A DNA stretch of 64,000 nt from NCBI RefSeq assembly GCF_016802725.1, contig NC_052665.1:17800501-17864500 (forward strand), written 5' to 3'. Below the pieces are notes generated by a model. It had not been told where the DNA came from. It did no database searches and saw only the letters and a program-made list of their open reading frames with translations. This document shows positions 13,001-27,100 of the stretch, piece by piece (within the stretch, counting starts at the first letter, position 1; the number at the start of each line of letters is the position of its first letter). Position numbers and translations under genes: made by a program. The DNA comes from Solenopsis invicta (taxonomy: Eukaryota > Arthropoda > Insecta > Hymenoptera > Formicidae).

Positions 13001-16000
13001 GAATCTGAAAGTCAAATCCGAAGAGTGATTGACTCGCAAGCGACCCGTTTTATCGATGTTTCTTTAAATCAGGATTCTAAATCAAGCAACCGAGATATCT
13101 GCCGAGCAATCTTTGATAAATGTAATTAAAATCGACGAATCTCTCATGAAAGAAAATGTGAATCTTTTATCGCGCGCGTCATTTCTCCTGCTCCAAAGAT
13201 CTGACAATCACCATCCTTCTCACGGGCGATGAACGTGCAACAATATCCTCGCGGTCGCACTATCGCGCGATATTTCGCGTACATACACACACGACAAAGT
13301 AACTGCGCGCGGTCGGGCTGTGCCTTCTTTGCATCTTGCTTCTTTTATTACTAGTTGAAGTGGGCGTACGTACAGCATAATTGCAAATGTGGGGCGCATG
13401 TGCGTACACTCGCATCGCCCGTTCGCGTGAAAACGCGCGCACAGCTCCTCGCTTCAGGATTCCGAATATTCTAAGGAAAATGCAAATACCAGCTGGAAGT
13501 TTGGCCAAGGGGAATCACGCGTGTCAATCCATGTGTGTGCGCGCGCGCGCGCGTCCGTGTGTGTGTATGCGTGTGTATGTGTGTACGCGTGCATGCACGT
13601 GTGCATGCATGCACACTTCGGGACAGGCATCCCCCGCATCTGTTTGTATTCCGCAGTCGGATGCCTGTGAGGAAATTGCGGCGTCTTCGGCGAAATCCGC
13701 GACGCCGTCACCGCGATTTCCGGCACCGACTCCGCCTCCGCTCTCCGTCCTCCGTCTCCCTCACCTATTAAGGTTTCGATCCGGCGATTGATGTTCCAGG
13801 TCGGTTGGGTAAAGGCGGACACGAAGGCGATTCAGGCGATACACGACCACGTGATCACGCACAACCAGAGGGTCTCCGTGTCCCATAGCGACCACTCTAT
13901 ATGGAACCTGCATATCAAGGGCGTCCAGAAAGAGGACGGTGGCCTCTATATGTGTCAAATCAATACGGATCCCATGAAGAGTCAGGTATATACCGCACTA
14001 AACTCCTTTAAATTGATACCGCTCGATACATGCGGCGTGATCATCAATTCGCGCGTATATTTAGACGAAACTTTGACCAATTCGAGCCCATGTAGCACAA
14101 AAGATTGCAGCAGCATTGCAGAAACATTTCATAGCAAAATTGCAATATTGCAAAACGTTGCAAAATGTTGCTCCAACGTTGCAACAATAATAAAATGTTC
14201 GCTTTTAAAAACATTGCAATGCAACATTACATTATGTTACAATATACATGTTTTGATATATGCCTGATAATATTTTAGATTATATTAATCATTTCATCAC
14301 ATGTAACTTCCAAGAACCCTTCGTGTGTGACCCTCCCTAAATTAATTTTTATATAAAAAAAAACGAAAATTTTGCTGTCAAAATACATCTCATTTGCTTT
14401 CGTCATCGAACTCAGTTTTAAGAGTTCGTCCCTTTATGGAATCGTTTCGTTAAAATGTACGTGAATAATTTCATAATGTTCTGCCTTCTCTTCTCTCTTG
14501 GGTTTTTTAATTACAAAAAGTAAAACTCCGTTGCGTCCATCTGGTGTGGCACTTACTGCTCGCAGGTAAAGCATGGGACATTATTGTTCACAATATTTTT
14601 GAAACATTGCTAATATTACAAAAGAAAAAAAAATAAATCTTCTCCAAGTCTCTGTAACATCGCACTGCAAGCTTCTGTGCTACAGAGAGCTGGGAAAACT
14701 CGATGCTTTTCTCATCCCCCGAACAATGCCTTCCACTGAATCGTTTATTTATTGTATCCTGTAAATATGATTGAAAACGCTCGTTTTTTAAGATTGTATG
14801 ACACGTACCTATTGATTTATGCTATTGATTTATTTCGCGAGTTACTGACTGCCGACGTGTTGCATGAATTAACCGATTTCAACGAAAGTTTTTTCAACGC
14901 TGTGCAATTCAATTACAAACTTTCCGCCATTCGTTCGAATTGGGAGCGACGTCCATTTCGAGCGTTTCCTGTCGCGCTTTACGCGGTATCGCGGTGTTAA
15001 TACCGACCAACGGGGGTAAATCTAACGAGGCACAAGTTTCGCGAGCGATCGCGGGCATGCGAGAGCGACGACATCGCGGCAACGGCGGTGGAGAAGTATC
15101 GTTAGGAACTTCCCGAGAGAACGGTTCTAATAGCAGTTCGGCGCTGTTTTAGAAACGCGCGAAGCCGCGGAAGGAACGCGCGGAATTTACTTAGGCGCGG
15201 AAACGGCGGTCTATTCGCCGCTCCGAGCATTTTCGGTAGTTACGCTCCTCCTTCGCTCATCTAACTAAAATGGCTCGACCAGCTTCTTTGGGAATTCTCT
15301 GAAAGAACCGATTAGATTCACTAAACACACCTATCAGCAATCGCGAAGGATTTAAATTATAATAAACAAAATTCGTCGTATATTTTTATCCTTCTGATAA
15401 TCCTTCAGAGGCATTCTAAAACTAATGGCGATAAAAACTTAATTGAATATAAAGTTACTTATAGCCTTTCACATTTACACCTATGTTTTCTATTAATACT
15501 GATTTTGATACTTTGCCTCGATGTTGTAAACTTGGATGCATATAATCCTTGTTTGAAATTAGCCGTGGTAAACCAACAAACTCGGTGAAATAACTAATTG
15601 GGACGACCCTATCGACTGTATTCAGGTCGATAAAACATGGGGACCGGTTTGTCAGCGAGTGAAAGGTCATACGATTCCGATGAGGCAAATTCGTCTCTCA
15701 TACATTATGTATAGATTTTATTAAATATTTTATCTGATAATGTATACACATACGTTACATAAATACATTACGAAAATTTCATTTAGCACGTTTGAGCATA
15801 GTATATCATTGAGCATAGATAGACTAAACCTCCAGTAATTCTATTATTGCATTAAGTTTCAATTACAAATATTAGATTTATTTTAATTTTAGTACAAAAA
15901 ATACGCGTACAATTCGACAAAAATGTGATCCGATGAGAGTTTGATCAATTTTTATTTGATAACGACGAAGTATAAAACAAGTCTCGATGAAATAACATAT

Positions 16001-17531
16001 CGCAGTAATAATACTGTGACGCGCACATTACTTATAAAATATGTTCTATAAAACGACGGTAATGTGCGTAAATAAATATTCTACACTGTTCCACGACAAT
16101 CGATTTTAAGGAGTCACGACTTTTCGTGTTCTTGCTTGAACTTAACTTCGCGAAGGATAACCGTTTTCCAATAAAGATTTAGTTCATAAAATAACCAGCA
16201 AATGTGTGTGTGTATATAAATCGTATCTTTAGCGCATTCTATTTTCAAAATAATCTGAAAGAAAAATCATTCCGTGCGTAATATAGATCGCAATCTCTTA
16301 ATCAATAAAACAAAAAAACAAATTAAAATCTTTTTCTAAGAATTAGAAAATCTGCCAAAAATATGCAGAACATTTGTTTATTGCAAAATATTATTTTTAT
16401 TTACATATACTTTGATGATTCGAAATCGGTTTTTTAACTCTCTTGGGAATAGCCACCTGGAATGTTTTTACACCCTGGCAGCGAGAAAATGAAGCTCGTT
16501 ACAGTAGTTTTCGTTACTCTGTGTGTGTGTGTGTGTATGTATGTGTGATAGAGAATCCAAATCTATTTTTTTCATTTCCTTTTACTTAAAAAAAAATATT
16601 GAGTATACATTTATGTAAATAGTAATCTCTCGAATAAAACAGGTAATAATCATTTGAACAAACTAAATAAATATTCTCTTAATATCCATTCCCCATCAAC
16701 AGACAATGTTTTTTAAATGTTTTTTTAAATATTTATTCTTCATTGTAACATTTTTTTAAATATTTAAAAAACATTTAAAGAAATATTGTTTCCTGATAGG
16801 GTTATAATGAATGTAACATTCTCGCAAGTGTTGAACCTTAAATATTTTTGTAACCGAGATCGATAAGGCAGAATTTGTATTTGTGTCGAATGTAGCGCCA
16901 ATATCCCCCGCCAATCGCCTTTTTTACATCTCCCGATGAACGCCGCGAAAATCGGTGGCGATAAGTTGCCGAACTGCGAGTGAAACAATTAATCGAGCGA
17001 CCCGCTGCCGGTGATGCCCGCATCGATAAAGTGCCAAGATGCGCTCGAGTTAATCGATAGTTGCTCAGTTACAATCGGACCGCGTCCCACTTGGCTCACG
17101 CAATTAATCATCCCGATCTCAGTTCGCTAACTATCATTAACATAATCCATTGGTGTAATACGCGCGATCGTATTCACATTAGAACATAGGAAATCAGGAA
17201 TATCTTTCAGGAGCTACGCCGCCTCATTAAACCTTCATTCGTAACGCGAAGAAAGTCTCTCTTCCACTAAAATTTATTGCCTTTCGATACGTACCGAAAT
17301 GCGCTTCTTAGAAGGATCTCTAAAATTCAGAAGGAGAATTTAAGCGTTTCGGTCGACTAGATGAGTTTCGAAATCACATAATCCACCGCAAACGTAACAC
17401 AATAGCTAGTCGATAAATGTAATCTTGGTTTAATAACCAAGTTTACTGGTTTATTGATTTATTCACGATAAACATCGCGTATCATTATAGTATTCGTGTT
17501 TCCGATGAAAGCTACGAGCGGGAGTTTGTCG

Positions 17532-17577
<46 letters not shown>

Positions 17578-20500
17578 GGAAACGGAGCAGAGAAGAGAAA
17601 TCCAAAGCGCTCAAACGGAGGCAGCGACACAATTTGCTACAGCCTCGTTTACACATCCCGATATTTTCAGCCGCCTGTAATCGTCGTCGGTGACGCGCGA
17701 TAGCAAACCGCAGGGGTATTAACCGCTTGCCGTCGGGCTGCCTTCGAGTATTAGCTGCTGCCGACATAACAATCTGTACAAGTATCGAAGGCATTTCGCC
17801 CTCCGCGCAGCTGGCAGACCGGCGGCATACTTAACGAGCCCGGAAACTTAACGAGCCGTCCTCGTCAGTTCGGGATACACCCGTTTATGAACACCACCTC
17901 AAGTGGCGCTTAAATCCTCCTCACCCCCAACTACCGACCTGTTTCGAGTTACGGCTGCGTATATAGTCTTATCAGAAAAGGATTGGAATATTCAGTCGCG
18001 TTTAACGACTAATATACGCGACCGACATAGTAATCGCCGATAAGGAAGCAAAGTCCGTTCTTCTTGCTCCATCGCGAGTTGACTTTTAAGAGGTGCGATT
18101 GTTGGAAAATCGCAAAAGGTTAATGACTGAAGCGAGGCTTTCTATATTTTTCCTGATAACACGCAAACAACGCGACCCAAGTTTTCAAAATTCGCACGCT
18201 TCCCTTAAAATTCACGACAGTGCGCACAGTTAGACGGCAATTAGTCGCGCAAAAATTACGAGCTTTACGAGCGCAGAGCCGCAGAGATTTTTCTTCCGGT
18301 GCGAAAGACGCTTAACGAGCCACTTTAGTTAACGCGCGCCAGTCCTCGCTCGTTCCCTCGGATAACATTTACGTTGTCTTACGAGAGACCGGAGTCGACC
18401 GCGGTTGTCTGGTTGCTTTAAAGTAACACCTCATCCGCCTCTTGCCGGCAAAGTGATACGGCACGAGACGCCGTTGGAAGTCGAGATCTAATTTTCCGAC
18501 ATTTCGGATTGAATTCGCGCGAGCCCCGCCCCTGCCAGCCGGAGTTTCTCTCTTTTCGCGAGGAAGAAGGCTGTAATCTTAAATAGTGCGCGGAGCGTAA
18601 CATAGCGATAGCTGCTGGTGAGACGGCGGCAGGTGCCTGCTCTCTCCGATCTCTCTTGTCGTTCTTCCTTTACGAGGCACTAAGCTAAATAACGAACGCT
18701 CTGCGAGCAACACCGTTGAATGCGCCCCGGCCAATCGTTCGAGGATTTTTCACTAAAAGAATGAATGTAAAATAAAAATAAGCCGTGGCAAAAGGAGAAG
18801 CAAAAATATGCGAAAGATATAAAATTTATCTCCCGGAAATATATAGATTCTTAAGGCAACGCGGAATCATCTTGAGATGCCGCACATCTTCTCTTCCACA
18901 ATCGACTCTACCCTCTAGTTTGATTGAATTCTGTGATTATTATCTTATTGTCTATCTCAGTGATATCTCTCTCGTTTATCTTCTCTCCCTCATTCTCATA
19001 TTGCGTCGTGTTTTTGTCTGTTTCACGTTACTCTTTGCTTTCTGAAACGAACATGGCTCGCCGCGAGCGGTGAGACTGCAGTGATTTTACCGAGGAATTC
19101 TTCGACAAATCCGACTAGAAATAAAGTCGACATGCGAATTTTATAAATGAATAAAATGTGTGAAAAATAACCTCGTACAGTGCATTATAATAATTATATT
19201 ATTTCTGAAAGTATAATTACAGAATGGTAAATTATTCAGTATTCAACAATTCAACCATTTTCCTCTATCACTTTTTTTTCTATTTTGTGTGTGTGATTTA
19301 TAAAATAGCTAATTCAAACCAGTTATCAGAATCTCCCTGTCATTATATTTTATTATATTTGTTACACATTAGACATTTCCATTATTATTACTCTTACAAT
19401 GTAAACGTTTGATATGTATATATAAATTTAGAGCGACAATGTCCTTTAAACGCTTTGAAAACTAATGTTGAAACTTTCTCTCATATATTCATCAGATCGT
19501 TAAAGCTTACCCAATGATCGGCAAAAAATAAATTGTCCTCTAAGTAGAAGACAAATGTTTCCTCCATAAGAGCTTTTCCTTTATTTCAGATCGCCGTTCC
19601 GCTCCTCTTTCTTCCTCGCGAGCATATATATCAACAGTTAAAACACGCCGTCGTCTTCCGCAAAGGATGCCGTCTCGCCTCTCGTAACTATATTTCCTCG
19701 CTCGTTGCCGAATACGGTGGCACCCTTCGCACGTCGCTTATAATTCCGACTGCGTGTCTGATAAAATTTACGTGTACGTAGAGGAGAGGCTTGCGCGTCG
19801 GCATGTGCGTCGTCTTTCTTGAAATTTCGCGTCACTTCTTCAAAGCCATCTACATAATTCCAACGCGACGGAAACGTACTGATTTAGTCGGGTAATTGAA
19901 TCGAACCTCACGAAAATACTACATGTCCCTCATGAATGTTTTATTGCCCTTGCGCAACAATTCCGAATAAATCATGAATTCTGTCCGTTTAATATTTATT
20001 TCGCTTTAGTTAAATTAATCATGATTAAATTAACTAATGTCTCGCTCCTCAGTTACAACCATACACTGCTGTGCTATAATTTTTTTCAATAAAGTATATT
20101 ATCGTATTATCGCACTGCAAGTGCTTAATTAAAATCGTTAATAATTTTCGTTCGTAATTTTCATCGCCGACTTTTATTACGCATGATATGCCTATGAATT
20201 TAACGTCGCATTGAATGATGTTGATTCAAATTAAAACGCGGCGAAAATTTTTTTTCTTAACGCTTTCCAGCACAGCGCACTTAATAAATCCCAAGAAAAA
20301 CGTAATTGCTCGTTTTGATCGCTTATATTACTAACTATTACTGAATAATGTGTGGCTTCTCAATTATACCATATGCCTGATTATGTTGAATGGAACTGTG
20401 CGCATACATATGGGTTAATAATGATCCTGCGGTTCGAATCTGGCTAACGAGCGATAATGAGTTTCCACGAACGTGTTCTTTGCGAATGCATTTACTCTAT

Positions 20501-21069
20501 GATGAATTTTGTTAATCGAAATAATTCTAACACATTACTCATGATTTTTATATCAATTCAACACATAAATTTTCCCTGTCTTTTATTTTATTTCTACGTT
20601 TACAATTTTCAACATTGCATAAATAATATTCCCATTCTAGTTACGAATCAATTATGATTGTCGCAAGTACAAAAATTATTTATTTATTTTTGCAAACCTG
20701 TTTTCTGTGCATGGGACATTTTTTCGAAGGGGGAAAAGATCGCGGAAAATATACTGTATAGGCTTTATCACAGATAAAGTCGCAGTTATTGCATTGGCTC
20801 TGGAAGCAGGAGGCTGACCGACTCAACGAGACGTGAATTCATTCACGAAATTGCGAGACGGACTAATACAGTCATTCGCAGTCGCATAATAATTAATTTA
20901 CAACGCGCGGATGTGCGAAGGAAAGGAGTTTCATAATTCAGTGGCGACACGTACGAGTTTACGCGCTCGGGCACGTGTCTTGCCGCACGCTCGTCATCGT
21001 CGTCGTCGTCACGTTAGGTGGTAGGTACGCAGTTTGCATTCGTCGGGACTGTTTCTCGAGCGGCACGGT

Positions 21070-21138
<69 letters not shown>

Positions 21139-24100
21139 GCGACGACGGTGGCGGCGGCGGCTTGCCAGACAACTCGGTTATAACGATTGAAGTTTCGTCG
21201 TGGCGTGGATTACATCCTCGTAATTGCGCGCACACCTCGCGCCTCGCGCCTTCGCGTCTTACGCGAGGACGGGGAAAGCGGCGTCGTGTGAGAGGGACTT
21301 CCTTTAAATCGAGGGAGTGAAACGAGAATTGAGGGGAAGTACGACGGGAAGGATATGGGAGGGTGGGGTGGGATGGGGAGCAGAGGAGACGGGGAGGAGG
21401 TCTTTGCACTCGTACTGACGTCTCGTGGCTTGACGTACGACCACCGACAAAAGTCCCCGACACAGACATTCGAGGTTGATCCACCTCCCCGATTTTGCCG
21501 TGCCGCTCCGCTGTCTCTTCTCTCGCTCAGGGGAATTATAACGCGATAGCGCCTCCGCCTGCGATAAGCGTCAAATGTGTTAGTTAGTACTGCGAAGTGC
21601 TTTGTCGCGAAGGATTATTTTCCACCCTGCGAGAAAATGGGCCATCCGGTATTTTGATGGCATCAGGTGTTAACCTGGTTACCTTTGAGCACTGAGTAGT
21701 GGAGATTGTGTTTACACATAGCGATTGTTGACACGTAACTTGAACTTAAATTCCAGCAGCTTAAAAAGTCAGGAGGCACCATCGAAATTATCAATAAACT
21801 CTTGTTTGATAATTTAAGAAATTTTATTATTATATTGTATTATTATAAAAAATAATAAGAAAGCATTTTTAATTCTATCTTCCTATATTTTCACATTAAT
21901 AACAGAAATGTAAAGAGACATTGATCGATATATAAAATATAATTTTGAATGCTATCCGATATATTAAAAAAAATGTTCTTTCTATAATTAATATAAATTA
22001 AACGAAAATGGATTGAGCAGGTGCGATTTTTGAACATGTGACTCATTGTGTAACTGTAGCTCATGTGGATGATTGTTAGGCTTCGCGGTGAGCAATAATG
22101 ATCGCGCCGACTGTTAGTTATGATGTTTGGCGCTACTGTGCCGTTAATTAACGAATAACCCACGACACCGGCATCCGTACTGGCAACGGTAGCAGGTTGC
22201 ACGGCCATAATATGTTACCGGCGTCGAGTTAAAGTATATAGAGCAAGATGCTTGTGAGATTTAGGAACGCTTGCGTTATTTGGCTGCCTTATGGCTCTGT
22301 ACTTTATAGTTTACTTTAATTTACGAAAAGGAGGAAAAAGTCGACGACTAAACTACCTCTGCAAATTGCTTGTTACATTCAGAATCGTATTTAATAAATC
22401 GTGACACTTTTCCCAGGTGCGATTATTGAATTAATTTCAGCCCGATTGACATAAATCCGTTTGTTCTCATTAATTCTGAAATTTTATTTCATATCTATCT
22501 GCCAATAAATACTGATCATCTCAAATACTATCTTCATAGGAGCACCGCGACAAGGGAAATAAAGCGAGACTCATATCATTGTTCCGATTCGCCTGTTGTT
22601 ATCAACGAATATCAGATAAATATCAGATGAATCCCATTCGCGACGTCGTGTATTGTATTAATGGAAAAAAATATGCTGTTTGCGACGAAGCGCGTATTAT
22701 ACAGATTTTTGTAGAAAATAATTGATGTTAGAAATATAATTACAGCCTCGACTATATGCGCGCGTGTTTTCTCTCGTGTCGTCATCGCAAATTTTGCATA
22801 ATACCTTAATTAAAATGAGCATGGTCAGTGGTAAAAAACTTACCGTAGACGAATCGCGTAAAGCAATATTCAGACTTGGATGGTTTCATTTGTATTATTC
22901 GGAATTGTGAACACTCCGTAATAAAAAAAAAAAAAAAAAAAAAAAAAATTGTTATGTATTCATATAAAGTATAATCTGAATGCGAATTTTTTAGACAAAA
23001 TGGTTGAATGAAATAAATGAAAGAGGAATAGAGTTACAGTTACGTTTCAATTACAGTGAAACGAAATAGTGCTATGAATAACGAAATTTTCGACAGCTAT
23101 TATTCGCTCAGTTTAAATCGCGCACTTGTGTGCGTACTAACGCTAATCTATTTTCTTCAGACAGGTATGCTGTCTATCGTTGTGCCACCTGATTTCGATC
23201 CGGAAGCTACGTCGAGCGATATGATGGTGGGCGAAGGCGGCCAGGTAAATATACTTTTTTTTCTAAATTTTACGTTACTTTATAATCATAATTCTCAGCT
23301 GTCAAGAGAGAGAAAAAAGACTTTTTTAATTATTAAGAACTACAATTCTTCTAGCAATAAAGAACAATCTTTTTTTTTTGTAGAATACAACAAATTAAAT
23401 ATTCCTTTCGACCAAAATTAATTTTCATCTCAATTCCGAAGATTCCATCTGTATGCGGAAATAAATTTGCGAATAAATATGCCAGAGGAAAGGATGCGCT
23501 ATGGCGCAGCTAGGCCGGGGGTCGTTAAATAATTTACTCTACACAGAAGCCGTCATGAATAAACGACGGTTTATTGCTTACAAATGTGCTGATTTACGTG
23601 TGTAGTAAATTATCAGGCCAACGTTATATTCCGCGTGATTCATGTCGGAGAAATCTATATCGGAAAACGGCAGTACGCCACGAGTGTGCAACGGCTCGCG
23701 TCTGAATACAAATAACCTGCAACCTTCGTCGTTATTAATAACGCCTTAATTACAGAATTAATAGTAAATTGCTTGAATCGCTAAGAAGTTTATAACTGAG
23801 ATATTGATATCAGATTAAAAGTACTAATTTGAATTCGCATGTACATACTTTCCATTTGTACTGCTGATTTGAAACTGATTGTATATTTAGAAACATTTCA
23901 ATTATACCTCTAATTAATATTTATAAAAAAAGCCCGATTGTAATGCTGTAGCGCACTTTATAATGTCATAGAGATTTCGTAACTGCAACTTGCAACACCT
24001 GTTGCGAGTGCTATTTCAACATCACGCTCATAAAACCAACCCGTAATTATTATTAAATGTCTTTCCATTATTAATATCTTTAATTGGAGTTTTATAATCT

Positions 24101-27100
24101 CACTCAGTTTAGAGCTACAAAAGGCACGCTATCTCGACGATTAAAATCTATTAATCCTTGAAGAGAAAAAGTGTAACTGTGCGTTTTACACATACGGTTC
24201 ATAATAGATTCTCAGTCTAATCGCTTGTAAGTAATTCATTTAATCCAACAATTTTTCACGCGTAATTGTGAGAACGTAATCTAGTACATGCGTGTTACGG
24301 CCGGTCTTGGCGTTCGCGCCGGATGCTGTAAGTAAGCCATCAGTGAAAATAAGTGACCTGTTGCTCACAATTCATATTCCGTGGCAGTCGCGCAATTTGT
24401 GCGAATACCTCATCTCATCCTCGCGTTTTTCCGCCGCGCGCATAGCCGACGGTGTCGCTCGGGTAAAGAATATTGCGCTTCCCTCGGAATGTCTGACAGG
24501 ACGCTTTTACGAAGACGCGACAGTTCCGCGGAGCTACCATCATGGACCATTTTAAACTTTGAAATTATACCAGTGCGCATAGCGGGTCCCTCTATTATAA
24601 GCTACCGCAGTTGGTATACTGAAAATTGTACAACTGTCAGTTTGATAAGTTACTTTCTATCTCTTTTGACGAGTTTGTCGGGACACATGTCTAAGTATTA
24701 CGTACTATTTTGATTACAACAGAATTGTGTGTTTGATGAATATATAATTTATATATATACATGTACGTGCGGTACATAAATATCTATCCATCTGAAATTA
24801 GCTGAATTTCGAGAGAATGCGTTGCATGAAGCATAGAATGCAACGCAGCTAATTTGATGAATAAATATGTATTTATGTCTTTGTGTGTATTTGGAAAGTT
24901 GCACAATCACAAGTTTGGACTTTTCCAATATTACGAACATTTAATACTTTGCAAAAATGTTTCTGCAAAATATTTGTTTAGAGATATAAACCACAACAGT
25001 GATTATTTTGTATTTACTAAAATGCTTTTCTATGCAACGTATCTTAAGATCTCCAAATGTACTTTTCACGACATATTCTTTGAGCCAATTTGAGATCAAT
25101 TTTTTTCTTAATGAAAATGTCGAGACGTCCAAATTATAAGGAAATGAAAAAGAACTTTTCGCGTATTAAACTTCAAGTCAAACAGATAACAAAACTACAT
25201 TCTTCAGTTTAACTTCGAGTGGAGTTTACTTTAAGAGAATTTTAATTCGAGCTGTAGCCACAAAAATAAATGATTTAAGAGATTGAAAAGTTGTAATAAA
25301 CGAAATCTTCCTTGACATTTTTGCTAAGAAAAAATCATAAATTTACTAAAAAATTATGTTATTAAGGATTATAACACTTTAATTAACAAATTTGACCACA
25401 ATCATGAAATATTTTTTAGGTAATAAGTCGATCGCTCGTATTTTCAAATAATAGAAAAAGTCAAAAGTCAAAAGCAAGCAAAAAGAAAGTGTATGTTTTT
25501 AATCAACGTTTAAATTTATTTCCGTATAATCATTAAATGAACTGTACATTTGACTTAGTCTTTCTCAACAGTATTGATATTTTATAACATTATAAACTGG
25601 GACGCGTACATCAAATAAGTACAAATATACAAATAGATAGATATAACGATTGCGTCAAAGTCAGAAAAAAGAAGTTACATCAAAACTTAGCATGTCAGTA
25701 GAAAAGATTATAAAAATCCATAATCTGCATAATTCGAGATAAAAGTTGAATTGTTAACGTGTAGAACAGGAAGCATGACTTTATTCTTGTTGTCCACGAG
25801 AATAGTTTGAGTTCGTTAATAAAAAAATGTCAATAACTTGTTAAATGTGATTAAGTAATAATGTATAATAACTGTCTGTGTGATCTCAATAAATAATAAT
25901 TGACGTGTGTTCAAGTACATTAACAGGTGTTGCAACATGTTACATGGTTGAATCGTTAAATCAATAGTTTGAGTAATTTTTAGTTTTTCAAATACAATAG
26001 AATAACTTTTTAAATTATTTAGAAGAATTTTTAGTTTTTTAAATCATCCGCCACATTCATCCCTAATATGATAAGGACCATGGCACACAAAAAAAACTTA
26101 AGCAGTAAGACGTGAGTAGTAAAGAAATCAACAGATTAAATTTGCTACCACCTACATTATGCCCTAAATTCTTGATTGTGATCAGCTAATTCGCTTACTG
26201 CCCAAGTTTTACTGCCCAAGTTTTACTGCAAGTTTTTTGGCTTTAACTTTAATAAATACGACATCTGACAGTAGATCCAAAACACGGCTGTTAGTCGTCA
26301 TGACGTAGGTAAAAAAAAATGGAACTTCCGTTGATCTAACGCGTTAGATAAAGTTGATAAAAAATTAAAACTTCAATCGGAATTCCAGTTTGTGTCCATT
26401 CGTTTTCTGACGGTGGAAACCGAATCCATCGAGATAAATAAATAATTTTGATGGAACATAACTGTTATTATTAACGCGTCTTTCTTCGCCAAAACGTCAT
26501 AAAAAAGTAAAAAAGAATCTAAAAAGATCTACATTCGCAAAGATTTTTCGCGAGAAAAAACGTATCGCATTTCGTCCTATGAAGCAACGCATTTTCACGT
26601 ACGTAAACAAATTGTAATATAAAGGAAATTTTAATTTTTAAATTCATTTTCTTCTAGCAATAAAAGTTATTACATTTAGGATATCTATCTTCAGCCTAAT
26701 TGCGGTCTTGATTTAAAATTAATAGGATTCTTGGAAAAACGTGGAATTCTCTCTTCGCGTAAGCCTCTCGAAACTCTCTTGTTGCAATGTTTCCCAAAAA
26801 ATGTTTAATGTTCCGCTGAAATTGTATGTCGCGAATCATAAATTACAAGTATATGGTTTTCTGTATTGGAGGATATTTCCAATCAGTGTATTCATTTATT
26901 TCTCGAAAATATGATATATGGCATATGACGAAAAATATGTTTGAAATCAATATATCGTATTAATTTATATCCATGTCTCGGTAAAATTAGTAATATTTGA
27001 AACTTTATCAGATACAGATATCATTAATAACACAATATTAAACAAACGTGTTAATAACATAATCATAAAGTTTTGTTCATATTTTATATTGTCTGTTATT

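Larger units (their letters stand above)
13986..23160 (+). other. DIP intron 3 (9.2 kb)
   Basis: Contains the TTGCAA-motif array (14104-14242), a foldback element (16691-16801), a GT repeat (16520-16547), a long (GA)n tract (17536-17574), a CpG-rich block with a CAG repeat (about 20930-21560), and a run of 26 A (22923-22948). No coding exon is recognised. Confidence 0.8.

Noticed and set aside
13381..13822. Overlapping frames of 122-136 codons on both strands
   Set aside because: They are driven by the alternating CG/TG tract (Cys/Val/Arg or His/Thr runs) and overlap the true exon 3 in the wrong frame or strand.
20425..20450. tRNA-like B box (GGTTCGAATCT)
   Set aside because: The flanking bases do not form a T stem and no A box or cloverleaf can be drawn upstream.
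21014..21484. Minus-strand 156-codon frame with a poly-Leu run
   Set aside because: The run is the reverse reading of the CAG repeat and the remainder has no domain; GC-rich DNA gives such frames by chance.
23245..23421. Read-through of exon 4 into the intron
   Set aside because: The donor at 23245 is good, and the continuation is low-complexity sequence without Ig features.
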